The notes beneath the pieces are model-generated. The model was not told where the DNA came from, ran no database searches, and was given only the letters and a program-made list of their open reading frames with translations. A stretch of 64,000 bases of DNA from Arthrobacter sp. GMC3 (GTDB taxonomy: Bacteria; Actinomycetota; Actinomycetes; Actinomycetales; Micrococcaceae): the NCBI RefSeq assembly GCF_002929305.1, contig NZ_PJIO01000011.1, positions 55,603 through 119,602 of the forward strand, in the 5' to 3' direction. Shown one piece after another: positions 9,242-18,352 of this stretch (its first letter is position 1; the number at the start of each line of letters is the position of its first letter). Made by a program: the position numbers and the translations under genes.

Positions 9242-9886
9242 TCACATGCGGGCATTCCTGTTCCACAGCTGATGCGTCAGTCCACTGGATGTGCTGACGG
9301 ATTCGACGCTGAACCGCTCTTCCAAGCCAGCAAGGTGATCCCAGATTCGAACACCGGAGCCGAGAACGATCGGAACGATCACCACATGCAGAAAGTCGAT
9401 GAGATCAGCCTGCAGGAATTCGCTCACCATCGATGGCCCGCCGCCAATTCGAACGTCCAACCCGCCAGCCGCATCCTGAGCTAGACGAAGCGCTTTCTCC
9501 GGCGTCGCATCTACGAAGTGGAAGCTGGTGCCGTTTGCGAACTCGAGTGACTTGCGAGGGTAGTGAGTCAGGATGAATACCGGTGTCAGGAAGGGCGGTT
9601 CGTCTCCCCACCATCCTTCCCAGCCGTCGTCGGGCCATTCGCCCGACTGCGGACCGAATTTCCTGCGGCCCATAATCTCCGCCCCAATACCCTGGCCCCA
9701 CATACTGAACATGGCCCGATCCACTGTCACGGGATCGTCGATGCCATGGACGCCATGAATGACGCGTCCGTCGAACTTGCCGAAAAGCGCCTCAGCTCCA
9801 CCGATCGGCTTTTCGAGCGTCACGTGATCACCAGCAGCAAATCCATCCGAAGAAATGAGCAGGTTGTGTACTCGCGTGTGAACCAT
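9242..9886 (-). CDS. Dihydrofolate reductase family protein (RibD C-terminal-like)
   Basis: About 214 residues from ATG at 9886 (MVHTRVHNLLISSDGFAAG), with GGGAG 5 bases upstream. The frame stays open to 9988 but without a better start. Family marks are the LISSDGFAAG start, GAEIMGRRKFG, FILTHYPRKSLEFANGT, and DVRIGGGPSMVSEFLQADLID. The fold binds NADPH and a pteridine-like or pyrimidine ligand. These proteins are not the essential DHFR and their substrate is usually unknown. The gene ends head-to-head with the LacI gene stop, about 100 bases apart. Confidence 0.88.
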   Translation of the reverse strand: MVHTRVHNLLISSDGFAAGDHVTLEKPIGGAEALFGKFDGRVIHGVHGIDDPVTVDRAMFSMWGQGIGAEIMGRRKFGPQSGEWPDDGWEGWWGDEPPFLTPVFILTHYPRKSLEFANGTSFHFVDATPEKALRLAQDAAGGLDVRIGGGPSMVSEFLQADLIDFLHVVIVPIVLGSGVRIWDHLAGLEERFSVESVSTSSGLTHQLWNRNARM

Positions 9887-10049
9887 GAGAACTCCCGTTG
9901 CAGTGGAAATCTGGAAACACTTGAACCCTAGCCCAGGGTGATTTCCCACGGCAATCATTTTGGGGCCTTGTTTGCTGTACCCGGTCATGAGGTTGGTGAC
10001 ACTCGGCTTTGGGCTAGGTTCGCCGACGACGGGTGGTTAGGCTGGGTTG

Positions 10050-10742
10050 ATGGCGACAGTTATTCTCGTGCGGCACGGCCGCTCCACAGCCAATGCCACT
10101 GGACTGCTGGCCGGCCGGGCTGCCGGCGTTAGCCTGGACCAGATCGGGCGGGACCAGGCGGCGCGGACCGGAGACCGGCTGGCACCCGTGCCCTTAGTCG
10201 GGGTGGTGTCAAGCCCTCTTGAGCGTTGTCAGCAGACCGCCCAGTTCATCCTCGATCGCCAGACTGGCGCGCCCTACGCTCCCGTTGATCTCGATCTCAC
10301 CGAGTGCGATTACGGCCAGTGGCAGGGGCGCACGCTCAGTGACCTCACGACCGAGGCTTTGTGGCCTATAGTTCAGTCGCAACCGTCCGCCGTCGTCTTT
10401 CCTGGCGGTGAATCCATGGCTGCGATGCAGGCCCGGTCAGTGGCAGCGATCCGACGCCACGATGCAGCATTCGAAGCCGAGTACGGGCCAGGGGCTGTGT
10501 GGGCGGCGGTGAGTCACGGTGACATCATCAAGTCCGTTCTCGCCGACGCGCTTGGCATGCACCTTGACCTGTTCCAGCGAATCACCGTGGGCCCCGCCTC
10601 CATATCGATCGTGCACTACGGCGCCAGTCGGCCGAGCGTCTACGCCAGCAACACGGATGGCGGTGATCTGCGGTGGTTGTCCAACGGCATCCACTCCGGT
10701 GATGCGCCGGTGGGCGGCGGTGCTGGGCAAGAGACGCCCTGA
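10050..10742 (+). CDS. Histidine phosphatase family protein (MSMEG_4193-type putative phosphomutase)
   Basis: A 230-residue cytoplasmic protein and the first gene of a three-gene operon. The phosphohistidine motif is LVRHGRS (catalytic His9), followed by VVSSPLERCQQTAQF (second arginine) and VSHGDIIKSVLADALG (second histidine). This matches the actinobacterial MSMEG_4193 subgroup, annotated as a putative phosphoglycerate-mutase-like enzyme but without a proven substrate. ATG at 10050 is preferred over TTG at 10047. The next gene follows after 24 bases and in this lineage is almost always DUF3090, as here. Confidence 0.9.
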   Translation: MATVILVRHGRSTANATGLLAGRAAGVSLDQIGRDQAARTGDRLAPVPLVGVVSSPLERCQQTAQFILDRQTGAPYAPVDLDLTECDYGQWQGRTLSDLTTEALWPIVQSQPSAVVFPGGESMAAMQARSVAAIRRHDAAFEAEYGPGAVWAAVSHGDIIKSVLADALGMHLDLFQRITVGPASISIVHYGASRPSVYASNTDGGDLRWLSNGIHSGDAPVGGGAGQETP

Positions 10743-10766
10743 ACCCCATGGGCCTAGAATAATGAC

Positions 10767-11327
10767 ATGCCTAGTCGTGTTCATGAGTTTGCCTGGCCTG
10801 ATCGGGTTGTCGTTGGAACCATCGGCCTTCCGGGGGCGCGCACGTTTTACCTGCAGGTGCGCACAGGAGCCCAGGTGGTGAGTATTGCCCTGGAAAAGCA
10901 GCAGTCGGCTCTGCTCGCGGAGAATATCGACGAAATTTTGGACCATCTCATCACAGTCGAGGGCAATCGCTTCAGCGTTCCCACGGGTACTCCCATTGAA
11001 CTTGTCGATAATGACCCGCTCGACGCCGTCCAGGAGCAGTTTCGCACCGGGGCCATGAGTTTAGGGTGGGACCCAACCACGGCCCAAATCGTCATTGAGG
11101 CCCACCCCATCACCGATGACGATCCCGATGCTGATGACAACGACGAGTCGCTTCATGAGAACGGGACTGACGAGCCCGAAATGTTGCGCGTGCTCATGCC
11201 GGTCGGCACCGCCCGCGCATTCGCCAAGCGAACCCGCGAGATCGTGGGTGCTGGACGCCCCGCGTGCCCGCTCTGCGGTTATCCCATGGACGCTGACGGA
11301 CACATCTGCACCCTTCCCGAGGTCTGA
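10767..11327 (+). CDS. DUF3090 family protein with C-terminal zinc ribbon
   Basis: A 186-residue protein opening MPSRVHEFAWPDRVVVGTIG. The C-terminal third has an acidic linker (DDDPDADDNDE) and then RPACPLCGYPMDADGHICTL. Cys167, Cys170, His179 and Cys181 make a plausible zinc site. The family is known as a conserved actinobacterial hypothetical that travels with the phosphomutase before it and the SCO1664 protein after it. Its stop overlaps the next start by one base (TGATG), so the two are translationally coupled. No enzyme activity is known to me. Confidence 0.9.
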   Translation: MPSRVHEFAWPDRVVVGTIGLPGARTFYLQVRTGAQVVSIALEKQQSALLAENIDEILDHLITVEGNRFSVPTGTPIELVDNDPLDAVQEQFRTGAMSLGWDPTTAQIVIEAHPITDDDPDADDNDESLHENGTDEPEMLRVLMPVGTARAFAKRTREIVGAGRPACPLCGYPMDADGHICTLPEV

Positions 11328-12094
11328 TGCCGACGCCGGATCTAGTGGCCGCCGAGCTGACTCTCACCGGCCGAATCACGACGGCTTCAAACGCCACATT
11401 TCTTGGCAGCATCGGCGACGTGATGGTCGTCTACAAGCCGATAGCCGGCGAAAGTCCGCTGTGGGATTTTCCCGAGGGCACGCTGGCCCATCGGGAGGTG
11501 GCCGCCTACCGTGTCTCGCAGGCCCTCGGCTGGGGCGTCGTACCCCAGACCTGGCTGCGCGATGGTCCGTTCGGTGAAGGAATGGTGCAGCTCTGGCAGG
11601 AGCAGGATCCTGGCCAAGACGCCGTGGACCTGATAGCGGCGGACGACGTGCCGGAGACGGGTTGGAAACACGTTTTGGAGGGACAGGATGCGAGCGGACG
11701 GATGGTCACCCTCATTCACGAAGATTCGACGGCGCTGCGACGCATGGCGGTGTTCGACGTCATCGTGAACAACGCCGACCGCAAAGGTGACCATATCCTT
11801 GCCATGCCTGACGGACAACGGCACGGCGTGGACCACGGGCTCACCTTTCACCGTGACCACAAGCTGCGCACGGTGCTGTGGGGATGGCAGGGAGATACTC
11901 TGACCGCCGAGGAAGAAGACGGTATAGATCGCGTCATCGAAGGACTGCATGGTGTGCTGGGCCAAGACCTGGCGGCCTTGCTCAGCACCGAAGAGATCGC
12001 ATCGCTCGCGGCCCGCTGCGCCGGATTGCGCTTGGCGGGGCGGTTTCCGGCTCCGAGCGGTGAGATGCCGGCGGTGCCGTGGCCGCTGTTCTAA
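11327..12094 (+). CDS. SCO1664 family protein (kinase-fold, PI3/4-kinase/HipA-like motifs)
   Basis: A 255-residue protein, last in the triad. It has a kinase-like set of residues: VVYKP (Lys37, the nucleotide-binding lysine position), FPEGTLAHREVAA (acidic residues on the C-helix), DVIVNNADRKGDHIL (Asp144 to Asp155, catalytic-loop-like, with N and D spaced as in PI4K or HipA), then GVDHGLTF (Asp169, metal-binding position). Family members are annotated only as conserved hypothetical. The kinase reading is my inference from the motifs. It ends convergent to ychF. Confidence 0.82.
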   Translation: MPTPDLVAAELTLTGRITTASNATFLGSIGDVMVVYKPIAGESPLWDFPEGTLAHREVAAYRVSQALGWGVVPQTWLRDGPFGEGMVQLWQEQDPGQDAVDLIAADDVPETGWKHVLEGQDASGRMVTLIHEDSTALRRMAVFDVIVNNADRKGDHILAMPDGQRHGVDHGLTFHRDHKLRTVLWGWQGDTLTAEEEDGIDRVIEGLHGVLGQDLAALLSTEEIASLAARCAGLRLAGRFPAPSGEMPAVPWPLF

Positions 12095-12161
12095 GGGATT
12101 TGCGGCTGCTGGCTTCGCAGTCTGTGTCACCTTGAGTCGCCCTCTGCGCGCACAAAAACGA

Positions 12162-12195
12162 ATGGCCACCAAGAATATGTGTTCTTGGCGGCCAT
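12162..12195 (-). terminator. Terminator of ychF
   Basis: Arms at 12162-12175 and 12182-12195 pair over 14 bp with one mismatch and a 6-base loop. On the minus strand the stem is followed within 2 bases by a TTTTT run, as in an intrinsic terminator. It lies about 30 bases past the ychF stop and also faces the convergent SCO1664 gene. Confidence 0.72.
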
Positions 12196-12225
12196 CGCAA
12201 CAAGGTTTGAAACAGTCCAGCGGTT

Positions 12226-13311
12226 CTAGACGTTGAAGCGGAACTCCACCACGTCGCCGTCGTGCATGACGTATTCCTTGCCTTCGATCCGGACCTTGCC
12301 CTTGGCCTTGGCTTCGTGCATGGAGCCGGCCTCGATGAGGTCTTCGAAGTGGACGACCTCGGCCTTGATGAAGCCGCGCTGGAAGTCGGAGTGGATGACA
12401 CCGGCGGCCTGCGGCGCGGTGTCGCCCTGGCGGATGGTCCAGGCGCGAGTCTCCTTGGGGCCGGCCGTCAGGTAGGTCTGCAGACCAAGCGTGTGGAAAC
12501 CAACGCGAGCCAGCTGATCCAGGCCGGATTCTTCCTGCCCGTTCATCTCCAACATTTCGCGGGCTTCTTCTTCGTCAAGTTCAACGAGGTCGGCCTCAAG
12601 CTTGGCGTCCAGGAAGATGGCGTCGGCCGGGGCCACCAGCGCGCGCAGCTCCTCTTGGCGTTCCGGGTTGCCCAGCACTGCGTCATCAACGTTGAACACG
12701 TAGATGAACGGCTTGGCCGTGAGCAGGCTCAGTTCCTTAAGGTGTTCCATCTCCAGCTTGTCGCTCTTGATCGAGGAGAAGATGGTGTCTCCTCGCTCCA
12801 GCACCTTCTGGGCGGCAAGGATGGCGTTGAGCTCGGCAGCTTCTTTCTGCTTGAGCTTGACGGCCTTTTCGATGCGCGGAATAGCCTTTTCAACGGTCTG
12901 CATGTCGGCCAAGATCAACTCGGTGTTGATGGTGTCCATGTCGGAGCGCGGGTCAACCTTGCCGTCAACGTGGATCACATCGGGGTCATCAAAGACGCGG
13001 ATAACCTGGGCAATGGCCTCAGCCTCGCGGATGGTGGCTAGGAACTTGTTTCCCAGACCTTCACCTTCCGAGGCGCCCTTGACGATGCCGGCGATGTCCA
13101 CGAAGGTCACGGTTGCCGGCAGCAGGCGGGCCGAACCGAAGACTTCGGCTAGCTTCGCCAGACGCGGATCGGGCAGGCTGACCATGCCAACATTGGGCTC
13201 GATCGTGGCGAACGGGTAGTTCGCTGCGAGCACGTTGTTGCGTGTCAGTGCGTTGAAAAGGGTTGATTTGCCGACGTTGGGCAGTCCGACGATGCCAATA
13301 GTAAGAGCCAC
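12226..13311 (-). CDS. ychF: Redox-regulated ATPase YchF (Obg family)
   Basis: A 361-residue cytoplasmic P-loop protein. G1 is [16 protein letters not shown]2/G3 are covered by [11 protein letters not shown] and [21 protein letters not shown]. The GTP-specificity motif NKxD is replaced, as usual for this ATP-preferring family (YVFNVDD). The C-terminal TGS-like domain has [17 protein letters not shown] and ends VVEFRFNV. It opens with GTG at 13311 (MALTIGIVG). YchF/OLA1 binds ribosomes and acts in the stress response. It is a single-gene unit with its own terminator. Confidence 0.97.
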   Translation of the reverse strand: MALTIGIVGLPNVGKSTLFNALTRNNVLAANYPFATIEPNVGMVSLPDPRLAKLAEVFGSARLLPATVTFVDIAGIVKGASEGEGLGNKFLATIREAEAIAQVIRVFDDPDVIHVDGKVDPRSDMDTINTELILADMQTVEKAIPRIEKAVKLKQKEAAELNAILAAQKVLERGDTIFSSIKSDKLEMEHLKELSLLTAKPFIYVFNVDDAVLGNPERQEELRALVAPADAIFLDAKLEADLVELDEEEAREMLEMNGQEESGLDQLARVGFHTLGLQTYLTAGPKETRAWTIRQGDTAPQAAGVIHSDFQRGFIKAEVVHFEDLIEAGSMHEAKAKGKVRIEGKEYVMHDGDVVEFRFNV

Positions 13312-13509
13312 GAGACAAGCTTACCGGCAGGGCCCCGGTTTCGCCGCCTGCGGCGATAGAAGGGCTGCCGGGAAACGATGCCTGCCTGTTCTTGGCTGTT
13401 GGACTGGTGTTAGCGTCCAGATCGGTGCTTCCGCTGGTATTTTCGACGCTGACACCAGTACACATGGTTTGCGATCGTAAATGTCAGAGGCTGGTGGCAT
13501 GGTGGTGCC

Positions 13510-14709
13510 ATGACTGGAATTGGATGGCTTGTAGCGTTTTTGATGTTGTTCGCAGGACTGTTGGTGGGCGCCGCGGTGGTGGCGTGGTTTATGCGTGGAC
13601 GCCTGATGGGAGCCGAGGCTGAGGCCTCCCACGCCCAGCAACGGGCGGCCGAGTTGAATGCCAATTTTGCGGCCGCCGACGCCGAACGCCGACTTCTGTT
13701 CAACCAGAACCGAGCACTGTCGGCCCAGCAGGGCTCGGATTCGAGTGTCTTGCAGGCGTTGGGGCCGGTGTCTGAAAAGCTCAGTGCTGTCCAGCGTCAG
13801 GTGGCACTGCTGGAGCGGGATCGTGTGGAGCAGTATGGCCAGCTGGCGGAGCAATTGCGCGTCGCCAAGGATGCCGATGCAAAGCTGCTGGCCACAACTA
13901 CGTCCCTCGCCTCGGCCCTGCGCTCTAACAATGTCAGGGGCAAATGGGGTGAGGTGCAGCTGCGCCGAGTGGTGGAGGCAGCGGGCATGCTGGCCCATGT
14001 GGACTTCGATGAGCAGGTGCACATCGCCACGATCGACGGCGCCCACCGCCCCGACATGGTGGTCCGGCTTCCCGGAGGCAAGGAGTTGGTGCTGGATGCG
14101 AAAGTACCGTTGTCGTCGTACCTGCAAGCGCACGACGCCGATAATTCCTCTGGTGCGGAGGCGAGCGAGCACTTGGCCCGCCACGCCAAGGCCGTCCGGG
14201 CGCATGTCGATGCGCTGGCCGCCAAGAAGTATTGGACCTCTGCTCACAATTCACCCGAACTGGTGATCTGCTTCGTCCCCGTGGAGTCGATCCTTTCCGC
14301 GGCGTTGCTGGCCGACCCCGGATTGTTGGACTACTCCATGACAAAGAATGTGGTGCTGGCGTCCCCCATTTCGCTGCTGGCCATCTTGAAATCTGTGGCG
14401 TTCAGCTGGCGGCAGGATGTGCTGACGGAGAGCGCCAAGGAATTGTTTGACCTCTCGGCGCAGCTTTACACACGCCTTGGCGTCATGGGCGAGGCAGTTT
14501 CCAATGTTGGTGCGTCGCTGAAATCGTCCGTAGACCGGTACAACAAACTGGTGGGAACGCTGGAGGCCCGCGTCCTTCCCACGGCACGCAAGCTCAACGC
14601 CTTTGACCCGAAAACGCTGGACTCCCCCACCCAGGTGGAATCCACGCCCCGGATGCTCACAGCCCCGGAATTCAACAGCCCTTCCGGCGAACTCGACGCC
14701 GCAAGCTGA
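13510..14709 (+). CDS. rmuC: DNA recombination protein RmuC
   Basis: A 399-residue protein. A single N-terminal membrane span (about residues 5-27) is followed by a coiled-coil-like stretch. The RmuC nuclease-like core then runs from NNVRGKWGEVQLRRVVEAAGM through RPDMVVRLPGGKELVLDAKVPL to LVICFVPVESILSAAL and LASPISLLAILKSVAFSW. The Asp/Lys in VLDAKVP match the restriction-endonuclease-like active site of the family. RmuC limits inversions at short inverted repeats in E. coli. ychF lies divergent, 198 bases away. Confidence 0.95.
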   Translation: MTGIGWLVAFLMLFAGLLVGAAVVAWFMRGRLMGAEAEASHAQQRAAELNANFAAADAERRLLFNQNRALSAQQGSDSSVLQALGPVSEKLSAVQRQVALLERDRVEQYGQLAEQLRVAKDADAKLLATTTSLASALRSNNVRGKWGEVQLRRVVEAAGMLAHVDFDEQVHIATIDGAHRPDMVVRLPGGKELVLDAKVPLSSYLQAHDADNSSGAEASEHLARHAKAVRAHVDALAAKKYWTSAHNSPELVICFVPVESILSAALLADPGLLDYSMTKNVVLASPISLLAILKSVAFSWRQDVLTESAKELFDLSAQLYTRLGVMGEAVSNVGASLKSSVDRYNKLVGTLEARVLPTARKLNAFDPKTLDSPTQVESTPRMLTAPEFNSPSGELDAAS

Positions 14710-14720
14710 CGGCGCGGGCC

Positions 14721-15800
14721 CTACATCAGGTTGGAGCTCTTGACGCCCTTGTAGTCGGGGTCGCCGGCAGCCTTCATGGTGGCGCGGAGTTCCTTCGGCA
14801 GGGAGAACAGGATGTCTTCCTTGGCCGTGACTACTTCTTCGACACTGTTATAGCCGTAGTCGGCGAGCAGGCGCAGCACGTCCTTAACCAAGATCTCCGG
14901 CACCGAGGCGCCGCTGGTCACCCCGACACTGGCAACGCCCTCAAACCATGTTTCGTCAATCTCATTGGCAAAGTCCACGCGGTAGGAGGCCTTTGCGCCG
15001 TACTCCAGGGCCACCTCGACCAGGCGCACGGAGTTGGATGAGTTAGAAGAGCCCACCACAATGACAAGTTCCGCCTGCGGTGCGATCTCCTTGATGGCCG
15101 TCTGGCGGTTGGTGGTGGCATAGCAGATGTCGTCGCTGGGCGGATCCTGCAGTTTGGGGAAACGCCCGCGCAGGATTTCGACGATCTCCATGGTCTCATC
15201 GACCGACAAAGTGGTCTGGGAAAGCCAGATTAGGCGGTCCGGATCGGAAACATGGATGGTGCGTGCCTCATCCGGGTTGTTGACGATCGTGATGCTGTCG
15301 GGCGCTTCGCCGTAGGTGCCTTCAACTTCCTCGTGGCCTTCGTGGCCGATGAGCAGGATGTCGAAGTCGTCATTAGCGAACCGTACGGCTTCCTTGTGAA
15401 CCTTGGTAACCAGCGGGCAGGTGGCGTCAATGGTGCGCAGGCCGCGATCCTCCGCCGACTGCACCACGGCAGGTGAAACGCCGTGCGCCGAGAAAACCAC
15501 CAGGGCACCCGACGGGACTTCCTCATTTTCCTCAACGAAGATGGCGCCCTTGGCTTCAAGTGAGGAGACGACGTGGACGTTGTGCACAATCTGCTTGCGC
15601 ACGTAGACGGGGGCACCATAGTGCTCCAACGCCTTTTCCACGGCAATAACTGCCCTGTCCACACCGGCGCAATACCCGCGTGGGGCGGCCAGCAGGACCC
15701 TCTTCGGACCAGAGACTGGGGCGGCTGCAGCCACCTCTTCCGGTGACCGGCGTCGTCGGGGAATGGAGGGCATGGGAACGGAAACGGCAGTGGTGCTCAT
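14721..15800 (-). CDS. ispH: 4-hydroxy-3-methylbut-2-enyl diphosphate reductase
   Basis: A 359-residue iron-sulfur enzyme, last step of the MEP isoprenoid pathway, making IPP and DMAPP. The three cluster cysteines are in [22 protein letters not shown] and [10 protein letters not shown]. Other conserved parts are [14 protein letters not shown] and [11 protein letters not shown]. About 30 extra N-terminal residues precede the core ([19 protein letters not shown]), which is common in actinobacteria. It ends convergent to rmuC, 11 bases away, and follows a membrane-protein gene on the same strand. Confidence 0.97.
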   Translation of the reverse strand: MSTTAVSVPMPSIPRRRRSPEEVAAAAPVSGPKRVLLAAPRGYCAGVDRAVIAVEKALEHYGAPVYVRKQIVHNVHVVSSLEAKGAIFVEENEEVPSGALVVFSAHGVSPAVVQSAEDRGLRTIDATCPLVTKVHKEAVRFANDDFDILLIGHEGHEEVEGTYGEAPDSITIVNNPDEARTIHVSDPDRLIWLSQTTLSVDETMEIVEILRGRFPKLQDPPSDDICYATTNRQTAIKEIAPQAELVIVVGSSNSSNSVRLVEVALEYGAKASYRVDFANEIDETWFEGVASVGVTSGASVPEILVKDVLRLLADYGYNSVEEVVTAKEDILFSLPKELRATMKAAGDPDYKGVKSSNLM

Positions 15801-15809
15801 GCCACCATC

Positions 15810-16643
15810 TTACGTGGTGGGGGTTGGCCGAGCCATGCGAGCTAGGACACCCACAACCACCAGGCACCCAGCAATGATGAAGGCGGCGGTGATTCCCCAA
15901 CGCCAGCTCTCCCTTGCCAGTGCACCCAGTTGAGTGCCAAATTCTGCTGCAATATCATTGCCGGTTCCGAAGGCCCCGAGCTGACTGACCACCCAGTTGG
16001 AACCGAGAAGCCAGACCATGGCCACCAACGCCAGACCAAGACCAGCCAGCACCACAGTCCGGGATCTGTACTTGGCCACGACAACGGCTAAGACGAAAAG
16101 GACGACGGCGAATATCGCGAACCAGACTCCCGAACCAGCCAGCGTGGTCACCAGCGGCATGGCCTTGGCCACGGCGGGCTGGTCCATGCTGATTAGGACT
16201 TCACCGGGAACCGGTAATTTGACCCCGATGTCCGCGGATACCTTCTCCGCCACGAGTCCAACCATCGGGGCAATATCCAGGTTCAAGTCGCCCGTGGCCT
16301 TTTGATTTGTGCCTGGCGCAAATGTCAGGGCATGGCTGCGGCGCAGTGTTTCCGCCCATGCCTCCGCGTAGCCGGGTTGGCTAAACAACGACTGGGCGGT
16401 GGAAACGATCAATCCGGCAGCCAGGTTCTGCAATTGCGGTGGCAGTGTCAGCTGGGCGGCGGATTGGGTCGCCACAACATTTGCCAGCCCGTTTTGAAAC
16501 TCCGTGTTCGCGCCCAAGGGTCCTACAAGCTGCACGAATCCGGCCTCGTCAACGACGTTTCGCTGCGCCCAAATGGACGGCCCAGCCACCGCTGCTAGCA
16601 ACAACGCAACTATTACGAGTACTGCCGAGCCGGCTGAGCGCAC
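15810..16643 (-). CDS. Membrane protein of unknown function
   Basis: A 277-residue protein with GTG start at 16643. An N-terminal hydrophobic span (residues 5-25) is followed by a roughly 150-residue extracellular part. Three more spans come in the C-terminal half: WFAIFAVVLFVLAVVVAKY, VVLAGLGLALVAMVWLLG and WGITAAFIIAGCLVVVGVL. I do not recognise a named family beyond conserved actinobacterial membrane proteins found near xseA and ispH. It is divergent from xseA and its stop is 9 bases before the ispH start, so the two are probably co-transcribed. Confidence 0.8.
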   Translation of the reverse strand: MRSAGSAVLVIVALLLAAVAGPSIWAQRNVVDEAGFVQLVGPLGANTEFQNGLANVVATQSAAQLTLPPQLQNLAAGLIVSTAQSLFSQPGYAEAWAETLRRSHALTFAPGTNQKATGDLNLDIAPMVGLVAEKVSADIGVKLPVPGEVLISMDQPAVAKAMPLVTTLAGSGVWFAIFAVVLFVLAVVVAKYRSRTVVLAGLGLALVAMVWLLGSNWVVSQLGAFGTGNDIAAEFGTQLGALARESWRWGITAAFIIAGCLVVVGVLARMARPTPTT

Positions 16644-16827
16644 GTGCCATTCCTTTTCCTGATGCCAAATTGATGGAGTGCAATGTGGCGTTGGTGGTGA
16701 ACTTCCACTTTATGTCATGGAAATCACCGGACGGCCAGTGGGTCCTGTGGATGGCGGGGCAAGATTGTCGGTGCGCAAAGTTAGAGTAGTTCCAAGTAAT
16801 AGTTGCGCAGACTAAGGACGGTGAGCA

Positions 16828-18090
16828 GTGCCCTCGCAAGACGCTCCGGAACAAAAGATCATTCCGGTCACGGCAGCCGAGACAAGTCCGGAGAACCCGT
16901 GGCCGTTGTCCCTGCTGAGCCAAAAGCTCAAGGCGCACATTGAAAAAGCCCCTCCTGCGTGGGTTGAGGGTCAGATCATCGAACTCAACACCCGGGCCAA
17001 TGTTAGCTACCTGACCATCCGTGACATTGATGCCGAAGTGTCCCTCAGCGTGACCGTGTGGGGTTCGGTTCTAAGCCAGCTCGCTACACCGTTGGAGCGG
17101 GGCGCACGCGTCGTGGCGCAGCTCAAACCCGATTTTTGGATGAAAACTGGCCGGCTCTCGATGCAGGGCAAGGACATTCGGCCTGTGGGGCTGGGCGATT
17201 TGCTGGCCAGGATTGAACAGCTTCGTCAGGCATTAGCGGCTGAGGGCTTGTTCGATCCTCGCAGGAAGAAGCCGCTGCCCCTGCTCCCCCACAGGATCGG
17301 TCTCATCACCGGGCGCAACTCCGACGCCATGAAGGATGTTCTGCGCAATGCTGCCCTGCGTTGGCCAGCCGTGGAATTTGAGGTTCGCGAGGTGGCAGTC
17401 CAGGGCGTCAACGCGGTGTCGGCCGTTATTGGCGCCCTGCAGGAACTCGACGCGGATCCCCGCATTGACGTTATTGTCATTGCCCGTGGCGGCGGTTCGA
17501 TGGAAGACCTGCTCCCCTTCAGTCATGAATCCCTGGTTCGGGCTGTCTCAGAAGCCGTCACCCCCGTGGTCAGCGCCATTGGCCACGAGGCAGACCGGCC
17601 GTTGCTTGATGATGTAGCAGATCTCCGCGCCTCCACCCCCACCGATGCCGCCAAGCGAATTGTGCCCGATGTGAGCGAGGAACTGCGCCGCGTAGACCAG
17701 GCACGGATCCAGCTCAACCGGCGCATCAACCAGTTACTGGAACGCGAGGGCGACCGCCTTGCTCAGCTGCGTTCCCGCCCAGTCCTGGCGAATCCGGAGG
17801 CCAGCCTGACGGCCAGGTACGACGACGTGGTGCGGCTCCGCGGGCGGGCCCAGACAGCTGTTCGTACCCAAGTCAGCCGCCACACTGACCAGCTTGGCCA
17901 CCTTCGTGCTCAGGTGAGGGCTTTGTCGCCGCAGAAAACGCTCGACCGAGGTTACGCCGTCGTGCAGCTTGAAGACCGCAGTATTGTGCGCCAACCGGCC
18001 CAGGCAGCCGATGGCACACCCTTGAATATCCGGGTTGCCGGCGGCGATTTCACCGCTGTGGCAACCGCCTCCCACTCCCCCTCCAAGTAA
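16828..18090 (+). CDS. xseA: Exodeoxyribonuclease VII large subunit
   Basis: A 420-residue protein starting at GTG 16828, with AAGGAC about 8 bases upstream. The N-terminal OB fold has [20 protein letters not shown]. The catalytic domain has [39 protein letters not shown] and [21 protein letters not shown] coiled-coil region follows, ending LDRGYAVVQ. With XseB it degrades single-stranded DNA from both ends. xseB follows 8 bases downstream, forming a standard operon. Confidence 0.97.
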   Translation: MPSQDAPEQKIIPVTAAETSPENPWPLSLLSQKLKAHIEKAPPAWVEGQIIELNTRANVSYLTIRDIDAEVSLSVTVWGSVLSQLATPLERGARVVAQLKPDFWMKTGRLSMQGKDIRPVGLGDLLARIEQLRQALAAEGLFDPRRKKPLPLLPHRIGLITGRNSDAMKDVLRNAALRWPAVEFEVREVAVQGVNAVSAVIGALQELDADPRIDVIVIARGGGSMEDLLPFSHESLVRAVSEAVTPVVSAIGHEADRPLLDDVADLRASTPTDAAKRIVPDVSEELRRVDQARIQLNRRINQLLEREGDRLAQLRSRPVLANPEASLTARYDDVVRLRGRAQTAVRTQVSRHTDQLGHLRAQVRALSPQKTLDRGYAVVQLEDRSIVRQPAQAADGTPLNIRVAGGDFTAVATASHSPSK

Positions 18091-18098
18091 GGATTCCC

Positions 18099-18320
18099 AT
18101 GAGCACCGCCACACCCAATGAAGATGTTGCAACGCTAAGTTACGAGCAGGCCCGCGAACAGCTAGTGGCTGTGGTCAACCAGCTTGAGGCCGGTTCCTCC
18201 AGCCTCGAGGACTCCCTGGCACTGTGGGAGCGCGGCGAAGCGCTGGCGAAAAAGTGCGAGGAATGGCTCGAGGGCGCCAAAGCACGTCTGGCAGCCGCCC
18301 GCGCCACCACGGAGGACTAA
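18099..18320 (+). CDS. xseB: Exodeoxyribonuclease VII small subunit
   Basis: A 73-residue helical protein with the XseB pattern: [20 protein letters not shown], then [22 protein letters not shown]. Length is normal for the family. TAAGGA overlapping the end of xseA provides its ribosome binding site. It stabilises XseA in the exonuclease VII complex. Confidence 0.96.
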   Translation: MSTATPNEDVATLSYEQAREQLVAVVNQLEAGSSSLEDSLALWERGEALAKKCEEWLEGAKARLAAARATTED

Positions 18321-18352
18321 ACCCGCGAACGAAGGGCGGCTCAGCGTGGGGC

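Noticed and set aside
9178..12256. A 16-base match (AAGCGGAACTCCACCA) between the region after the first LacI gene and the ychF end
   Set aside because: On the minus strand both encode a VEFRF-like string, but the match is too short to claim a gene remnant or a repeat.
12262..13041. Long plus-strand frames opposite ychF, the aminotransferase and the GH35 gene
   Set aside because: They are GC-skew shadows in the frame opposite highly conserved genes and show no domain patterns or start signals.
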